Origin: Isoetes taiwanensis
Lineage: Eukaryota > Streptophyta > Lycopodiopsida > Isoetales > Isoetaceae
Length of the DNA: 64,000 nt
Direction of reading: 5' to 3'
Assembly (NCBI GenBank): GCA_021234155.1
Contig: JAJEKV010000010.1
Coordinates: 17,829,418 to 17,893,417, forward strand
The notes under the pieces are model-generated. The model worked only from the letters and a program-made list of their open reading frames with translations. It was not told where the DNA came from and made no database searches. Below are positions 23,360-38,471 of the stretch, piece by piece; positions within the stretch are counted from its first letter, which is position 1, and each line of letters opens with the position of its first letter. A program made the position numbers and the translations under genes.

Positions 23360-23820
23360 TGCATCCCATTACGCCCTCGTTACCCCCATTAAACCTACTA
23401 CTCCATTTCTCCTCATCCCCCTTCTTTCTTTTTTATACTAAATCCCTACGTTCTACGTTGCAATCTTCTGTTACTCTCTCATTACCCATACTATCCCTGA
23501 CTACTCCATTTCTCCTCATCCCCTCTTCTTCATTTTTTGTTTTATAAGTCCCCGTGTTCTAAATTGCAACCCCCCATTACTCCCACATTACCCCTACTAA
23601 CCCTGACTACCCCATTTCTCGTCATCCTCCATTCTTCATTTTTTTTATTAGAAATCCCCATGTTCTAAATTGCAATCCCACTATTACTTTCTCATTACCC
23701 CTACTACTCATGACTACCCCATTTCTCCTCATCCCCCATTCTTCATCTTTTATTATAAATCCCCATGTTTAAATTGCAATCCCCCTGTTACTCCCTCGGT
23801 ACCCTTAACATAGAACAAGA
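23360..23820. repeat. Minisatellite, ~106-bp unit
   Basis: About four diverged units share the phrases CCCATTTCTCCTCATCC, TTCTTCATTTTTT and AAATTGCAATCCCC. The landmark TGACTACYCCATTTCTC starts at about 23498, 23603 and 23711, giving spacings of 105-108 bases. The strand is strongly C/T-biased. Non-coding. Confidence 0.75.
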
Positions 23821-25699
23821 ATCCCCTTCTTCTCAATACATTATCTTTTGCTCGTCAATTCCCCATTTCCAAAAAGGGGTATTTTAAGGAGGATTCCAAA
23901 GGGCAACCCATTGATGATACATATGGAGACTTTTAATTACTCAATAAAATGTAGTACAATGTTTGCCAAAGAAAGGTTGTCCTTGACATTATTTAACCAG
24001 GAATAAACACAATTCAAAAGATGAAATGAAAAGGAACCAAGGCCCTTGGCCATTGAAACATAACTGTAACTAACAGATAGCTACAACTGTACTTGTGCAT
24101 AAAAGAACCCTACTCCGAAGGTATTACTTGATGAAGTGCTTGGAAAACCATCAAACAACACCATAACTACCAAAATTTTGCTGAAGTATATATAACAAAA
24201 TCTTCACACCAGCAGCCGTCTCCATGCTTACATCTTCAGCTTAGAACCAAATATAATCATCCGCAATGTCACCATTGTCAAGTTTAAGAAGAGTGGGAAA
24301 AGATAACCAGGGGATATCAGTCCAATGGAGATATGCAAGGAGCCAAAGGATATGGAAGTTTATGTCTGCAAATGCATTAGTCCCCCACAAATTTTCCTAG
24401 ATGGAAATGATAGTTGTTTCTGAACGTAGTAAATTGGTCCACAGACACGAACGTACTGAATGAGAATAGAAGGATGTCAAGGCTCCATGCCTAATAGCCA
24501 TCTAACAGAATGTTATTAAACCTTGCTACCATATGACCTATGTTTGGAGGTCGTCTGTATTGATCAAGGATAGCCAATTGAACCCAAGCCTCATTACCAC
24601 AGATGTCATCGAATGGAGAGTGACCATTAAAAAAGCATGTCAAGAGATTCAACTAATCTGAGATCAGAAGATACTTGAACATGTTTGCATTTGAAATAAT
24701 TGGAATGACCAACAAAATGATCAAAAGCCAGCCACTTTCGATCAAAAGCATCTCCTTTCCTAGGCCTATGAGACATACCACAGGTAGCCAATTCAAACAT
24801 GAATAGAAGTTTCAGACTAAAAGTACTCATATTCCCTTTTCCAAGTGTAATCGCATTCCTAAACTTCCAAATACACCATATGGCAACTTGTATTCAAAGA
24901 ATTGATAAAGATATTATTCTTCCTAAGGAAGTGACAAATTGAATTATGAAATTTTAATCTATATCCAATTAAGAGAGCAATATTTTGTTAACCAGCCCAG
25001 AAAATATTAAGTGATATTTTTGTGTTTTCCCATATGAATGTCACCCTAAATTTTTTGGCTTTTTGGATAGTAAGGAATTTCAAGGCCCACTGAAAAACTC
25101 ATTCTACCCTAATCAACAGAAGAGCAAACAAATGGGACAAAGACTTGAAAAAAAAAATCTTGAGATTTGGCCATCCAACAAAACCATTGCCTCTTTTTGA
25201 ATGCGTTGTATCTGGTAAGCAAGGATTCATTTGAAGCGTATTCATGTTGGTGAGAATGCAAGGATTAGTTTTAAAGTTGATTCATCTTATTGGCAACCAT
25301 TTTGGTTCCCAGCTTTGGACATGAGAGAAATTAGAGTTTTTATGAGTGACCAGGAACTGACCGAAAAGTACTGTGAGGATGCATGGGTGGTTGTGATTCT
25401 GCTCCACATCTTTGCACTTGTCTTATTTTTTATCCTCAATTCTTGGTATTATATCAGTATCCAATTCAAGTTTGCAAAGAACAATCGGATGGAAGAATAT
25501 CATTTTTTTAATTTTGGATGAAGGGACATGCTTTGCTTTCCAGGTATGCTATGTAGAGGAAAGGTAAGATATTAAGATTAGAAGAAAGAAAGAGAGAAAG
25601 ACACAAGTTTTATATCATGCCTAAGAGAGCATTGCGTGCTTTTAGTAGCACGGAGCTTCCTTATTTAAAGCTACATGAAGTAGCATAAATTCATATGTG
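23821..25699. other. Spacer, no confident gene
   Basis: Mostly AT-rich sequence. The ORF at 25231-25521 has a hydrophobic segment (WVVVILLHIFALVLFFIL) but lacks an ATG at its start and has no recognised family. The rest is featureless to inspection. Confidence 0.3.
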
Positions 25700-26340
25700 T
25701 GAATGCTTGTGAATGTGGAAGCTAGTTTGATGCTGAGAAAATTTAGGAGGTTCATTTATACTCGTGCTTGTCTTTTAAATTACATAAACTGCAACAATTC
25801 ACATTATGCTCATGATATCTATCAAAAGTTCCAAGAGGATTGCATATACCATAGTAGTTACATTCATGCTGCTCTGTTGAAAGCATGTCCCATGTAGAAA
25901 ATGTGGTTGAAGCAAATCAAGGGCATAATTTGTCAATTCAAGGTATTACCTCATGGAAGTTCATAGCACTATGCTGAAAATGGACTTGCTAGAGGCCTTG
26001 ACTCTCTTAGATGTATCCAATTATCGGGCATAAGACCAGACCTTGCTCCAATTCTTTATTGTTGGAAGGTTGTTGCATCCTAGTGCCAAGAGAGGCCGTG
26101 GATTAAATCATCTACTTGCAAGAATGGGGTTCCAATAGATCATTATATTGGGAATATGGTGATTGATTTATGCAAAATGTGGACAATTATAGGATGCCTT
26201 TAAGCCTAGCCAATGCCCGTATATGAACATTTTATCTCCTCGACTACATCGATTGCAAGGTATACTAGTAATGGCATTTGTTAAAAATGCTTTGATATAT
26301 CTTGATCAAATGGGATTAATGCGTCCAAGCGCATGATATT
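25700..26340 (+). pseudogene. Degenerate PPR (pentatricopeptide) pseudogene
   Basis: Reading across frames and stops shows PPR phrases in the right order: ALLKACPM, YAENGLARGLDSLRC, then QLSGIRPDLAPILY and later YIGNMVIDLCKMW. These correspond to the family's repeated YxxxGxxxxALxLFxxM, SGxxPDxxTF and VGNxxIDMYAKCG elements. At least eight stops or frame changes are present. PPR proteins of this class act in organelle RNA processing; this copy is dead. Confidence 0.55.
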
Positions 26341-26974
26341 TTTATACTTGTTTGTAAAAGCTTCCAGCATTTTAGGATCTTAAGAGAAAAACGCAACACA
26401 TTAAATCTCAATCTGGCCAAGCTAAATATACTAATGTTATCATTGTCTCTCCATTGTTGCTCAATGAAGAAGGCTTGGAGTCTTCTAATTGTGGTATTGG
26501 CCATCTTGGTTCATTTTTCAAAATCCAGTTTTGTAACTAATTTTTGACGTGACATTTTCTAGATTCAATATATCTTACGATTTATCTTCTCCGTTTCATT
26601 GTGGTTCTATAGTTTATTAACGTTAATGCTGATACTGTTCTTATTCATCCAATTCGAGTGATAATACTCTGTTTCTAGTCTTCGAAAAAATAGTGGCGAT
26701 GTGAGCGAAATGGCTGCTACTTTGTTAATCTTGATGTCGAAAAATGCATTCGGAACTTGAAAATTTTGTTGTTAATACTTGGCAATTTTTGGAAAGAGCT
26801 TCCTAAGATAAAACAAGTAATACCAAGTAGCCATATTTAGCTTCCCGGCCGAGACTTCTGAAAGGCCGTTCGGAAAAAAGGCTTCGCTCAATCCAACGGC
26901 AGGCGTGAGGATCGAATTCTGGACAGTCCAGATTTGAGCCTGCCCTTTTCGCCTTGCTATATAGTTCCCACAAA
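26341..26974. other. Spacer upstream of cyclin-like ORF
   Basis: No gene seen. A CTATATAG at 26957-26964 lies about 40 bases before the second in-frame ATG (27002) of the cyclin-like ORF and could be a TATA element; this is speculative. Confidence 0.3.
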
Positions 26975-27001
26975 ATGTGTACAAACCAGGTCAACCAGGC
27001 T

Positions 27002-27472
27002 ATGGCGATGAAGAGAACGAAAGACCAGGTCAACCTCAAACGCTGGTGTTTTGACGAAGACGAAGACCCAGCCTTCCATCCTAGGCCCAAAAAGTTTGGC
27101 CCAATGGAGGCTAGGGTTATGACTTGGAAACAGGTTGTGTGTGACTATGACGTGCCCGCGGTGCTGAGGCAATGGCATCGCCAATTTCGTCTCGAAGAAT
27201 TGACCACTGTCAACCTTGCAACCCAATTGTTCTATAGATTCTCTGCTAGCAAAGAGGCTTGGGAGCCCTTTGACCCGGTCTATCCAGCTGCTTGTTTTTG
27301 GATTGCTTCCAAACTTGTGGAACAAAATAATTGTGAAAGATCTGTGGCTATCAGAAAAAAATTGGAGAGTTGTGTTGGTGCTAAGGATATGAGCTTGATT
27401 GCCGTTGAGAAGGAAATTTGCGAGGCCTTGAGGTGGCGCCTCTTATCATCATTCTTTCCTCCTACTCTGTAA
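27002..27472 (+). CDS. Intronless cyclin-box-like protein
   Basis: 156 residues from MAMKRTKDQVNL. An upstream in-frame ATG at 26975 would add nine residues. Residues about 30-150 resemble the N-terminal cyclin fold: a helix with LRQWHRQFRLEELTTVNLAT, then LFYRFSAS, then VYPAACFWIASKLVEQNN (compare the family's ACxxIAxKxxE) and AVEKEICEALRWRL (compare ExxILxxLxWxL). The frame stops straight after this helix, so the second cyclin fold is absent. There is no intron and no stop within the frame. It could be a retro-copied, truncated cyclin, or a short divergent one. Which cyclin class it belongs to cannot be told by eye. Confidence 0.5.
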   Translation: MAMKRTKDQVNLKRWCFDEDEDPAFHPRPKKFGPMEARVMTWKQVVCDYDVPAVLRQWHRQFRLEELTTVNLATQLFYRFSASKEAWEPFDPVYPAACFWIASKLVEQNNCERSVAIRKKLESCVGAKDMSLIAVEKEICEALRWRLLSSFFPPTL

Positions 27473-28488
27473 TGGTTTTACACAATTTTTTTTGTAATTA
27501 TATCATCATAACCATGTTAGATTATGCTAGACATGCCAATATATGTAGTGGCAAATATGATCTTTTAAAAACGGACTAGCAAACTTCTTGGAACTACAGC
27601 TTCACTCACTGCGCAACCCTATTTTTGTTATTTATCGAGTTGTTCATCAAAAAGAATTATTTTCCTTTATCTTGGCCACCATTTTCTATGCATCAAAGTT
27701 ATTGAAATCTACTTATTTCCTAGTATTATTTGCATATATGACTATTATGGGCCACTTCAAGATTTTACAAGTTGCCTATGCAATTATTGCTCTTTTGGTC
27801 TCATCCAATAGTTCATAATGCGAGAAAAAACTTGGACGCTCACTTAAGATTTGCCAATGCAGAATTGTCGCAAAAGAAGAAGCAATTCTTTGAGAAAACT
27901 TATGGAAAAAAAGTGTTAACACACACGCATTATGAGAAATGGGTCTAATGATTTTGGATGGACCACTTCGATAGCATTCAAGTTAAAAAGTAAAGCGAAT
28001 TTACCGTAATATAAATGCTTTGAGATTATAGACTATTTAGAAAGTAAAGCAAATTTACCATAATATAAATGCTTCAAGTTTATAGACTATCTTTCGATGC
28101 TATGTATGTACAGTTTATGAATTGCGAATATTTTATATTATAGTGACAATGTGGTATGATATAGGAAATGAAAATGTCTTTTATCTAATTTAGAAACGAT
28201 TGGATTGTATGGGAACGCTATTCAGCGAGAGAACATGACATAAGTCAACGAAACAAATTGTGTAAGACTTAATGGTATTTGTTTTCAATTTGATTGTTCA
28301 ATAAGAGTTCAATACAAAATCCTTGCAAAAATTTACCCCAAAGAAAAAAATGCTGATTATATCAGCACGATAAAGATTTGTTCCTTTTCGAAAAATAGAA
28401 GGCCATCAAATAGATTTCACTTATAAAGAAGAGTTACATTTTCCATCCAATCTATTTCCCAACGGAGGAGGAGACAATCTCTTTATTC
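27473..28488. other. Spacer between cyclin-like ORF and KRR1 3' end
   Basis: AT-rich. A phrase near AAAGTAAAGC..TTTACC..TAATATAAATGCTT is duplicated at about 27990-28020 and 28040-28070. The KRR1 3' UTR probably occupies the right edge. No gene is seen. Confidence 0.4.
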
Positions 28489-30895
<2,407 letters not shown>

Positions 30896-30898
30896 TGC

Positions 30899-33680
30899 CT
30901 GCACAACAATGTCATCGACCTCAAAAGAATGATGTTTTGACAAACAAAATGATATATCGTGGACTGCCAATTCTTTCCCAAATTAAACTTCCCAGCTTGC
31001 ATAGCAATTTCATCTTCATCACATTTCCAACAGAATGCACAAGAATTATGCCATCCTTTCTCATGGTTGTATGAGGTGATGCATAGAGTTATAGGTCAGG
31101 TTGCATTTTCCATTACCAACTGCCTATGAAAGCTAGCCACATATTCTGCTGTTCGACTACACCAACGATCCATATCGTTTGGAGAGGTAAACCATGTTCT
31201 AGTGAAAAAGCTTAGTCATCAACAACAATAAAAGATGGACATCTAAATATGTGTTTGGTCTCATGTTTACCTCCTTGCAAAAGGCTGCAGTATTCACAAT
31301 TCCAAACAGAGCGAATGCTTGACGGAGGAGAAACAAAGAGAACGCTTGATAGAGGAGAAACATAATACAGAATAAAAATTTATGCAAACAATACAGACTT
31401 CTAAGAAGTAGACATCCACATAGCTTTTGTCAAAGTGCCCTACTACCTTTCCTTGAACAGCGAATCACGTGCCTATCATGGTAGCAGCAACTTTTTTGCT
31501 GATTCTATTTTCTCATTTCTTGTATACAATTGCCTAAAGCATAAATATGCAACATTCCAATCAATAGCAGAGTTTCCAAAGTTTACCTGACCAACCTGAC
31601 CATGGCATTCTTAACAAGGCATTTTCAAGCCTTCATGTCTGGCATGTTACCGCAACCATAGTGATGCGTCATGATTCCTAATGCTGGCCAAGTATTTAAG
31701 TTCACTCAAACTAAGATTGGTCATAAATGTGAGGTGACTTGCTATTCCAACATCTATGAGATCCAAAAACTTCAACTATGTCCTCCAAGTACAAGGCCAT
31801 TCTCGCAGTGAAGTGGTTAACTGTGCATTATATAGGACACAAGACAAGCCAAGGAGCTCATGGATCCAGCTTCTTACATATAAAGGACCAACAATAAGAA
31901 AATAAAGAAGAATGCCTCATTTATTCTGCTGCATTTGCATATCCAAACGATGACAAAAGGATATGCAAGATGCATGCGTCGATTCATGCTAAAAGAGATT
32001 TGCACATCAAATTAGCATATATGTTTATTGTGTATCGTTGAGACTGGACAAAAGAAACCAAACCTATGGGTTACCTTTCTAATACAGCTTGTAACTTCAG
32101 ATCTAAATAAAATTGAAGACTCTGATGTCAACTAGTGCATCTTACACACACAATATAGATGTCCTTACACAATATAGAAATACACATGCCCCCAACTTAT
32201 TACACAGAGAAAATCTATAAACCCCGTCTAAAACATAAAACTACTTTAGCTAGAAGATTTCAAAGCAAATCAGATTTGGACATTCAAACTCCTTACACAA
32301 GATATGCAAAATGTAGAAATCTTGAAATTGGCAACAGGTCCTTCCACCCATGGGATCACAGTACACAGATGCATCAACATTCATGAGAGATAACAAAGCA
32401 GCAACTGGATGCGTTGCAACTGACATGTTGCAATTTAGCAATCTCTTAGCGGCCAACAAAAAGATAATACTGCTATCTTGGGTGACTATACTTCCCAGTC
32501 TTCTCAGCAGATGACAGGCAGCACAGAAAGCATGTACAGGACTGGAAACGAACTAGTTGTCATTCAACAGCATGCAAAATAAAAGTTGCCCAAGTGAGCA
32601 AATACATAAAAACAGGCATAAACTAAGTAACCCTTCTATGTGGAAGCTATATACAATAACTGAAAGCATGAGTTCCAGATCATACTTCAGACTCCACGAA
32701 GAACTCCTAATGGACTAAGCTTCTATGGGACATGTTATATAAAATAACTGAAAACATGTGTTACAGATCACATTTCAGACTCCATGAAGACTCCTAGTGG
32801 ATTAAGCCTGCTGATCTGTATAAGTTCTGAAATAATTGAGCAAAATGTTCTATGGGACATGTCTATCAAACTGCATCAGGTATTTAATAATGATGCTGCA
32901 AATCGAAAGAATGTAACACATTCATCTCTTGAAGGGCAGAATTACCCAACTTAAAACAAATGGCAAAGCATACCGGCAGAATAAAAAATATAGAAGTCTT
33001 GGACATTAGTAATATGAGACTCAACTCCAGTGTTTTATCCCCATTAACAGGTAGCTGAGACATGAAGGAAGAAGATAGTGTTAAGGATCTACAGTAATCA
33101 GACTTAGCATGATGGCTTAACATGCAAATTTGAAGCCAATTCGTTATAATATCCAAGGCCAAGAAAACTGATTTGATCTATGATCTGATAACTTTGATTC
33201 ATCACTTTGTGACAGAAAACAGCCATAAAACACTTTGATACATCAAACAGAAAAGCCAGCGCAAGATGAACGAGAAAAATGCACACACACAAACACTATA
33301 GATGATCCTGTGAGAATGATATAAGTGGGATTCTGTTTCTTAACAATCAAATAAACTTGATATGCCTCATTTGCTTACAATCAAATGGAAAGTGCGACTT
33401 CTTCTTCCCTTGCATCAGAATATGACCATTGCTCAAGTCTGTTGAATATTTTCATTCGCGCATTGAATACAATAGTTCCCCTAAACTAATGTTCATATGA
33501 TGAGTTCAGCCTGTTGAATAATGCATTCGAATCATACAAATTGATTTGGCATAGCTCCAGACCTTATGCAAGGTTTCTATGTCAGAAGTCGAACGAATTC
33601 ATTTCTCAGTTAAGAAATCCTGGTCTGTTAAATTTACTAACATATAAAATATGAACTGAACAACAAAGAAAAATAAGTAC
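30899..33680 (-). other. Probable long first intron of KRR1
   Basis: The 3' border is TTGTGCAG before GCAATGGCC at 30898. A donor GTACTT at 33680 follows an exon that ends in ATG. Joining them reads ATG-GCA-ATG-GCC in frame with KRR1. The 2.8 kb between is AT-rich and I recognise no gene in it, apart from a roughly 80-base phrase near 32640-32720 repeated at 32730-32810. The intron assignment is inference from the splice sites and the promoter-like sequence beyond. Confidence 0.5.
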
Positions 33681-33742
33681 CATGAAGCTCCCGACCTCGC
33701 AAAGCCGTTGCAGATCCCGCCCGGAGCGTCGGCCAGCCAACT

Positions 33743-33751
33743 TTAGGGTTT
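33743..33751 (-). promoter_or_regulatory. Telo-box in probable KRR1 promoter/leader
   Basis: AAACCCTAA on the minus strand is the telo-box, an element common in promoters of plant ribosomal-protein and ribosome-biogenesis genes. It lies about 60 bases upstream of the putative leader-exon donor (33680), in a locally GC-rich stretch, and 180 bases from the Helitron 3' end at 33929. Its position fits control of KRR1. Confidence 0.55.
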
Positions 33752-33928
33752 AGGGCTTCGATTTGACTTGTTAATGGTCGTTGTCTTGGTGTTGGTTAGG
33801 GTGGAGTTGGAGCGCTGTATTCTAGTGACAATAAAATCAGGAACTACGATAGTAGTCACGGTACCTAGCTAGTTACTGTCCCTAGCGTTGCAATTTATAT
33901 AAATCTCCACTCACCTTTTTAAAAATTA

Positions 33929-35758
33929 CTAGTAAACGTGTGCCCGGCGTTGCCGGGCTAATGTCCTGACTTGTATTTTTCCTTGGCATCTAACATTTTC
34001 CTTGATCAAACTTTAAGAACCCACATTACAACAATCTTTATATGGGCCTTCAATAAATATAGAAACCATCAATGATGCAATCCAAATCACATGTCTATAA
34101 AGTTTATGTTGATCAACCTTTAATTGAGTTTATGTTAACCTTTAATTGAGTTTATGTTAATCAACCTTTAATTGAGTTTATGTTAACCTTTAATTGAGTT
34201 TATGTTAATCAACAGATGTTGAGTTGCATCCGATGGGATTAAACGTTTTTGTAAATTGCTCACCACATATGTCGAGTTTCAGCTATTTATTACATTCAAT
34301 GTTTTTCTTTTCCATGCAAAGTTCAATCTTATCCTTTGCAGATATAGCATTCCACATTCCCTGAAATTTGGCGCTACAAATGTAGTTGCTAGAATAGAAG
34401 TGATGTTAGTGCACAAACTATTCTGTGGGGCAAAAAGTTTAGTATAACAAATTATTTCCAACAATCTAGAACATAAAACAAAGATGGAGCACAAATCATT
34501 CTAAGGCAAAAGTTGTTAGACCTAATACAGAAACTGTTTCCAGCTTCAAAAGGCCACCGATCCAAACATTCCACTTCTTTTCAAATACACCACCAAATGA
34601 TGGCCAAGCGAATATTAAGCAATTCCATTATTTTGACTCCATTATTTTGACTAATGAAGTCCAATGTTTTGCTTGAGAGACTAAGGCATTTGATAAATTG
34701 TCTTTTATTTGAAACAAATCTATTTTAACAGAAGTCATACATTTTAAACTACGTCTACATAATTATTTGTTATCATGTCTACATAATTATTTGTTTTGCT
34801 CTTGCAGGATGATGATGATGTGGTATACAAAAACCTCTGTTGTTGCCAAAAAAAATTAGCAGAAATTCAATGCTTTATGATAATGCTTATATGTCTGTTT
34901 ATGCTCATTCCACTTTGTTGTACAATCTGCATTTGTTTTCTATTCTTCACAATTTCATATTCAATTTTATGATCAAGCATGACATTTACACGTACAATTC
35001 ATAAAGAGAAAATAAGCCAAACTGTAGCAAACTCCAAAAGATTTGAAGTGTAAAAGAAACGGAAATGCGATTTCAGATAAAACCAAACAGATAGCTAGTT
35101 GAAAGATAATGTCTTGCAGCTCATACTTTAAGATTTGGAAGCGATGTTCAAATGGAACTTCCTTAATTTAGACGCATGTGCATCACTACAAAACCGTCGA
35201 GATTTGGATTTTGGTTCTTCACAGAGAAAGGCATATATGGTTGACTTCTGAAGTCAAATCCACACTTTTGCTGCAAGGTAACAATGCTCAAGAATCCTGA
35301 ACTGAAATCGGCCCCTTCTGCAAAAAGCACAGCCAGTGTTTATACAATGTTTACGGGCTGCTTGTTAAAATAAGAGGATGCAAACTTAAGGGCCACAGCA
35401 GGTTAACCCCAGAAAGAAACAAAAGATTATACCTTAATCCTCTGCTTCATCGATTCCTATTCTTCGGGCGACTCCTATGCTTCAACAACTGCCAGCACAG
35501 TAAGATTTAGCGTTGGAGAAGATTGTAAATCAGAGATTTAACTTTAGTTAAGACCCACAGCCTGAAGCTTGCTAATTTTGCAGTCTATATGTTCAGTGGC
35601 TTTCCAGTAGCCGAAAGCAGCAGATCTGTTGAAGCGAGCTCCATTAGGATATTTCCATTCCTTTTCTCCTAAATAGGTCAGCGCCGGAAGATCCATCGTG
35701 CTTGTACAGATCTATTTGGGCTATCACATTTGCCCCAAAATTAGTAAAATGCACTACC

Positions 35759-35793
<35 letters not shown>

Positions 35794-36919
35794 CAGCATT
35801 TTGTTCTGAGCTCTTTTCTAGCTGCTCTGGAATAGGCAGCTGCTCTGGAATTATCTTTCTGACTGATGGATTAGCTTTAGAGATTTTGCTTGGTGCTCTG
35901 CTTATAAACCCCCTCTTTATTTCAAATTTATCTTCTCGTATTTGTATCTAGAAAGCACACAGATTAATCAGATTGTACCTCATTCCTTTGCTCCTAAGCT
36001 TCAACGACTAAGCTTCAAGAACTGCAAATAAAAAGCAAGAATACTAAGATATAAAGCTGGATTTTTTCCAAAATCTGAAGCTGCTGGAACGCACCTTAAG
36101 CTTCTTTGCGCAAAAAACTGCTTTGTTTCAGAGATCCCTGCTTCAACGACTGGAAATAGAAGCACAAACTTGTAGAAAATATACCAGCAAAATCGTAATA
36201 GAAGCACAAACTCCTGTTATGTTTCATACCTGCTTCAGATCGTCGTTTGCCCTGCAAAACCTGCTAAAATCGCAAGATGTAGAATCTGATTCGATCAGGT
36301 TCGATCATCACGCCAAGCTAATCTGTCGTTTTGAGAGATTAGTGAACGATTGAAAGAAAAAAGCTGAAAAGGGGAAAAAACAGGCACAAATAGAAGCGTA
36401 AACTCCTGCTCTGATAAGTTTCAAACCTGCTTCAGTGGAATCGACTTCAAAATTCCAAGTTCTAAGAAGAAAATCTGCTCTTGCTTGCCCGCTCTACTTT
36501 GTCTATAAATCTGAAATGGTTCCTGAACTCTGCAGAGAATGAAGCAACGGCTCCGCAGTGGTATTCTAGCAAGGACCTTCAAACGCCTTTGCCATCACCA
36601 GCCTGTAGATACGTGCCCCAAAACGATTTAAGAAGATCACCGCACCGCCTCACTCCCTCACATCATATTTTCGGAACTGAATATTTAGGCGGTGGGTGCT
36701 GGACATTGAAATGGATTTGAAGAGTTTGGAGCACGGATTATAACGGCTACCACAGCACCGCCCAAATGAGTAGCAGAGGAAAAGAAAATTTGCCCCAATT
36801 TTTTTCGCCGGATTTCAAATTTCTGATCACAAAATTTCGCTTTTTGGCCGGATTTCGATGTCCACCGGCGGCCGGAAAAAGGAGGACACACCCCCCCCAA
36901 CACAATTTAAGTAAGTAGA
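33929..36919 (-). mobile_element. Helitron C (3.0 kb, non-autonomous)
   Basis: Reading on the minus strand, the 5' terminus is TCTACTTACTTAAATTG at 36919. The 3' terminus is CTAG at 33929-33932, preceded by the hairpin GCCCGGC-AAC-GCCGGGC (33942-33958), and the next base is T, as expected for Helitrons. Its 5' end abuts the CTAG of the preceding Helitron with no spacer. It has no coding gene. Inside are a minisatellite (34105-34215) and repeated phrases such as AGAAGCACAAACT near 36150-36450. Confidence 0.85.
34105..34215. repeat. Minisatellite near the Helitron C 3' end
   Basis: Five tandem units of about 22-26 bases built on CCTTTAATTGAGTTTATGTT lie about 170 bases inside the Helitron terminus. 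Alternate units carry an extra AATCAA. Such internal minisatellites are common near Helitron ends. Confidence 0.85.
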
Positions 36920-36947
36920 CTAGTAAACGGGTAATGTCCTGGGCAGT

Positions 36948-37158
36948 GTTGGGCAAACTTTTTAGGTCTCATCGGAAAATTTATTATGGTTACTTTGACC
37001 AGTCAGATATCTTATATTTAGAGCTGGAACTTCTTATTGCCGTAATAGAAAACCTTAAGAAAACTTGCCGGAGAAATTCCTACGATACACTAACCTAATC
37101 GAAAAATTTGCAATTTCAATCTGTTGGTTTATAATGTTCCCCATACTTTGCCCAACAC
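36948..37158. mobile_element. ~210-bp MITE with GTTGGGCAAA termini
   Basis: The terminal inverted repeats AGTGTTGGGCAAA and TTTGCCCAACACT are 13/13 complementary. A diverged second copy lies at 18983-19195. I could not confirm a target duplication, so the superfamily is undecided. It sits just inside the 3' end of Helitron B. Confidence 0.75.
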
Positions 37159-37371
37159 TATTCTTTTTATTGAAATTGCAAGCGCACGGTATCATCAAAT
37201 AGTGTCCTCTGGGATCCCATAGAAATTTAAATATGCATCTCCACAGGATGGAGATCACCGAGGATCCAACAACTTCTGAAGTTGAGATGCAATGTTGATA
37301 CTTGTAATACACTTGTAATAGGTTGAATGTAAAGTCTTGTTTTGTTTATTGCCTTTAAACATATTAGACAA

Positions 37372-37400
37372 CTAGAAACGTATGCCCGGCGATGCCGCGC
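37372..37400 (-). other. Additional Helitron 3' terminus
   Basis: The minus strand reads GCGCGGC-ATC-GCCGGGC, then ATACGTTT and CTAG followed by T. It has the same layout as the ends at 33929 and 48419, with a slightly different hairpin. No partner 5' end was located between here and 48418, so it may be the true original end of Helitron B or belong to a further nested copy. Confidence 0.75.
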
Positions 37401-38379
37401 AGTAGTCATGGACGGGTGCACTGGGTAGATGTGAGAGAATTTGTAAGTGGAATAAAAAAGTGTAAACAGGATCGCAGATGTTTGAACTGCCTAATTTGAA
37501 GGATTTAGTATTTTAGGTAGAACTTGGCACGTGAACTCTTTGAATTTGTCTCAATCTTCAAAACTCATAAACTTACTCCATGTATAGTTATGATAAAATA
37601 CTAAATCCCAAAATTTAAAACCCTATTATTTGGTGTGAAGACATGGTTGATAAACCCTAAAACCCTAAATTTGCAGCATGTTGACATGGTTGATAAACCT
37701 TAAATTTGTGGTGTGATGACATGGTTGATCATAATATGTGGTGTGATGACATGGTTGATAGCATCGTACGCTCCATCTAACCCTTGAACCCTAAACCTAA
37801 ATATGTGATTTATCAAGCATGTTTGATACCTTAGTAAAATAGTTGTGGAACCTTTTTCTTTTAAAGGTGATTTAAACTCCTAGTTGCGCCAACAACCTTT
37901 GAAACAAAATCGCATGTTCATAGTTACAGGGTTTGCTAGTCATGTTAGGGTTTGCTAGTCATGTTCCCTGCTTCATTTTGTTTCCTGCCATGTGGGCTAA
38001 TCGTTCAAACCTTGCTAAAAAATGTCGTTTCTTTGGAATGCTAGTCCATTTCCCCTCATCCTTGTTAGTAGATCCAAGCAGACATGGCATAGCCTTGTTC
38101 ATCAATAATACCAACACCAAAGCTTATCTTTACTATAATGCCATTGTCAATACCGATAGCTAATGAAATATTTAGGATTCATTCCAATACATTAAAGATA
38201 ATGCAAAGGAGTTTAAGAGTTAGTTATTGTCAACCACAAAAAAAACACGCCATAAGGAATTTTGGAAAACATCCAGCCTAGAATTTTAAATATAAGAATA
38301 ATAAAAGACCACCAGGACAAATACAACATTTATATTATTGGAGTCTCAAAACATAATTAAGAAAAAAAATTGCTTAGAC

Positions 38380-38471
38380 ACGGTTTGAAACTGGCTATAT
38401 AAAGAACTACATATGACCCAAGTGAGATAATATTCATTCTCAACGGTTTGAAACTGGCTATATAAAGAACT
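38380..38471. repeat. Direct repeat
   Basis: The phrase ACGGTTTGAAACTGGCTATA with TAAAGAACT appears at 38380-38408 and again at about 38443-38471. This is a local duplication within Helitron B. Confidence 0.8.

Noticed and set aside
33743-33751. Interstitial telomere repeat
   Set aside because: Only about one and a half TTTAGGG units; better explained as a promoter telo-box.
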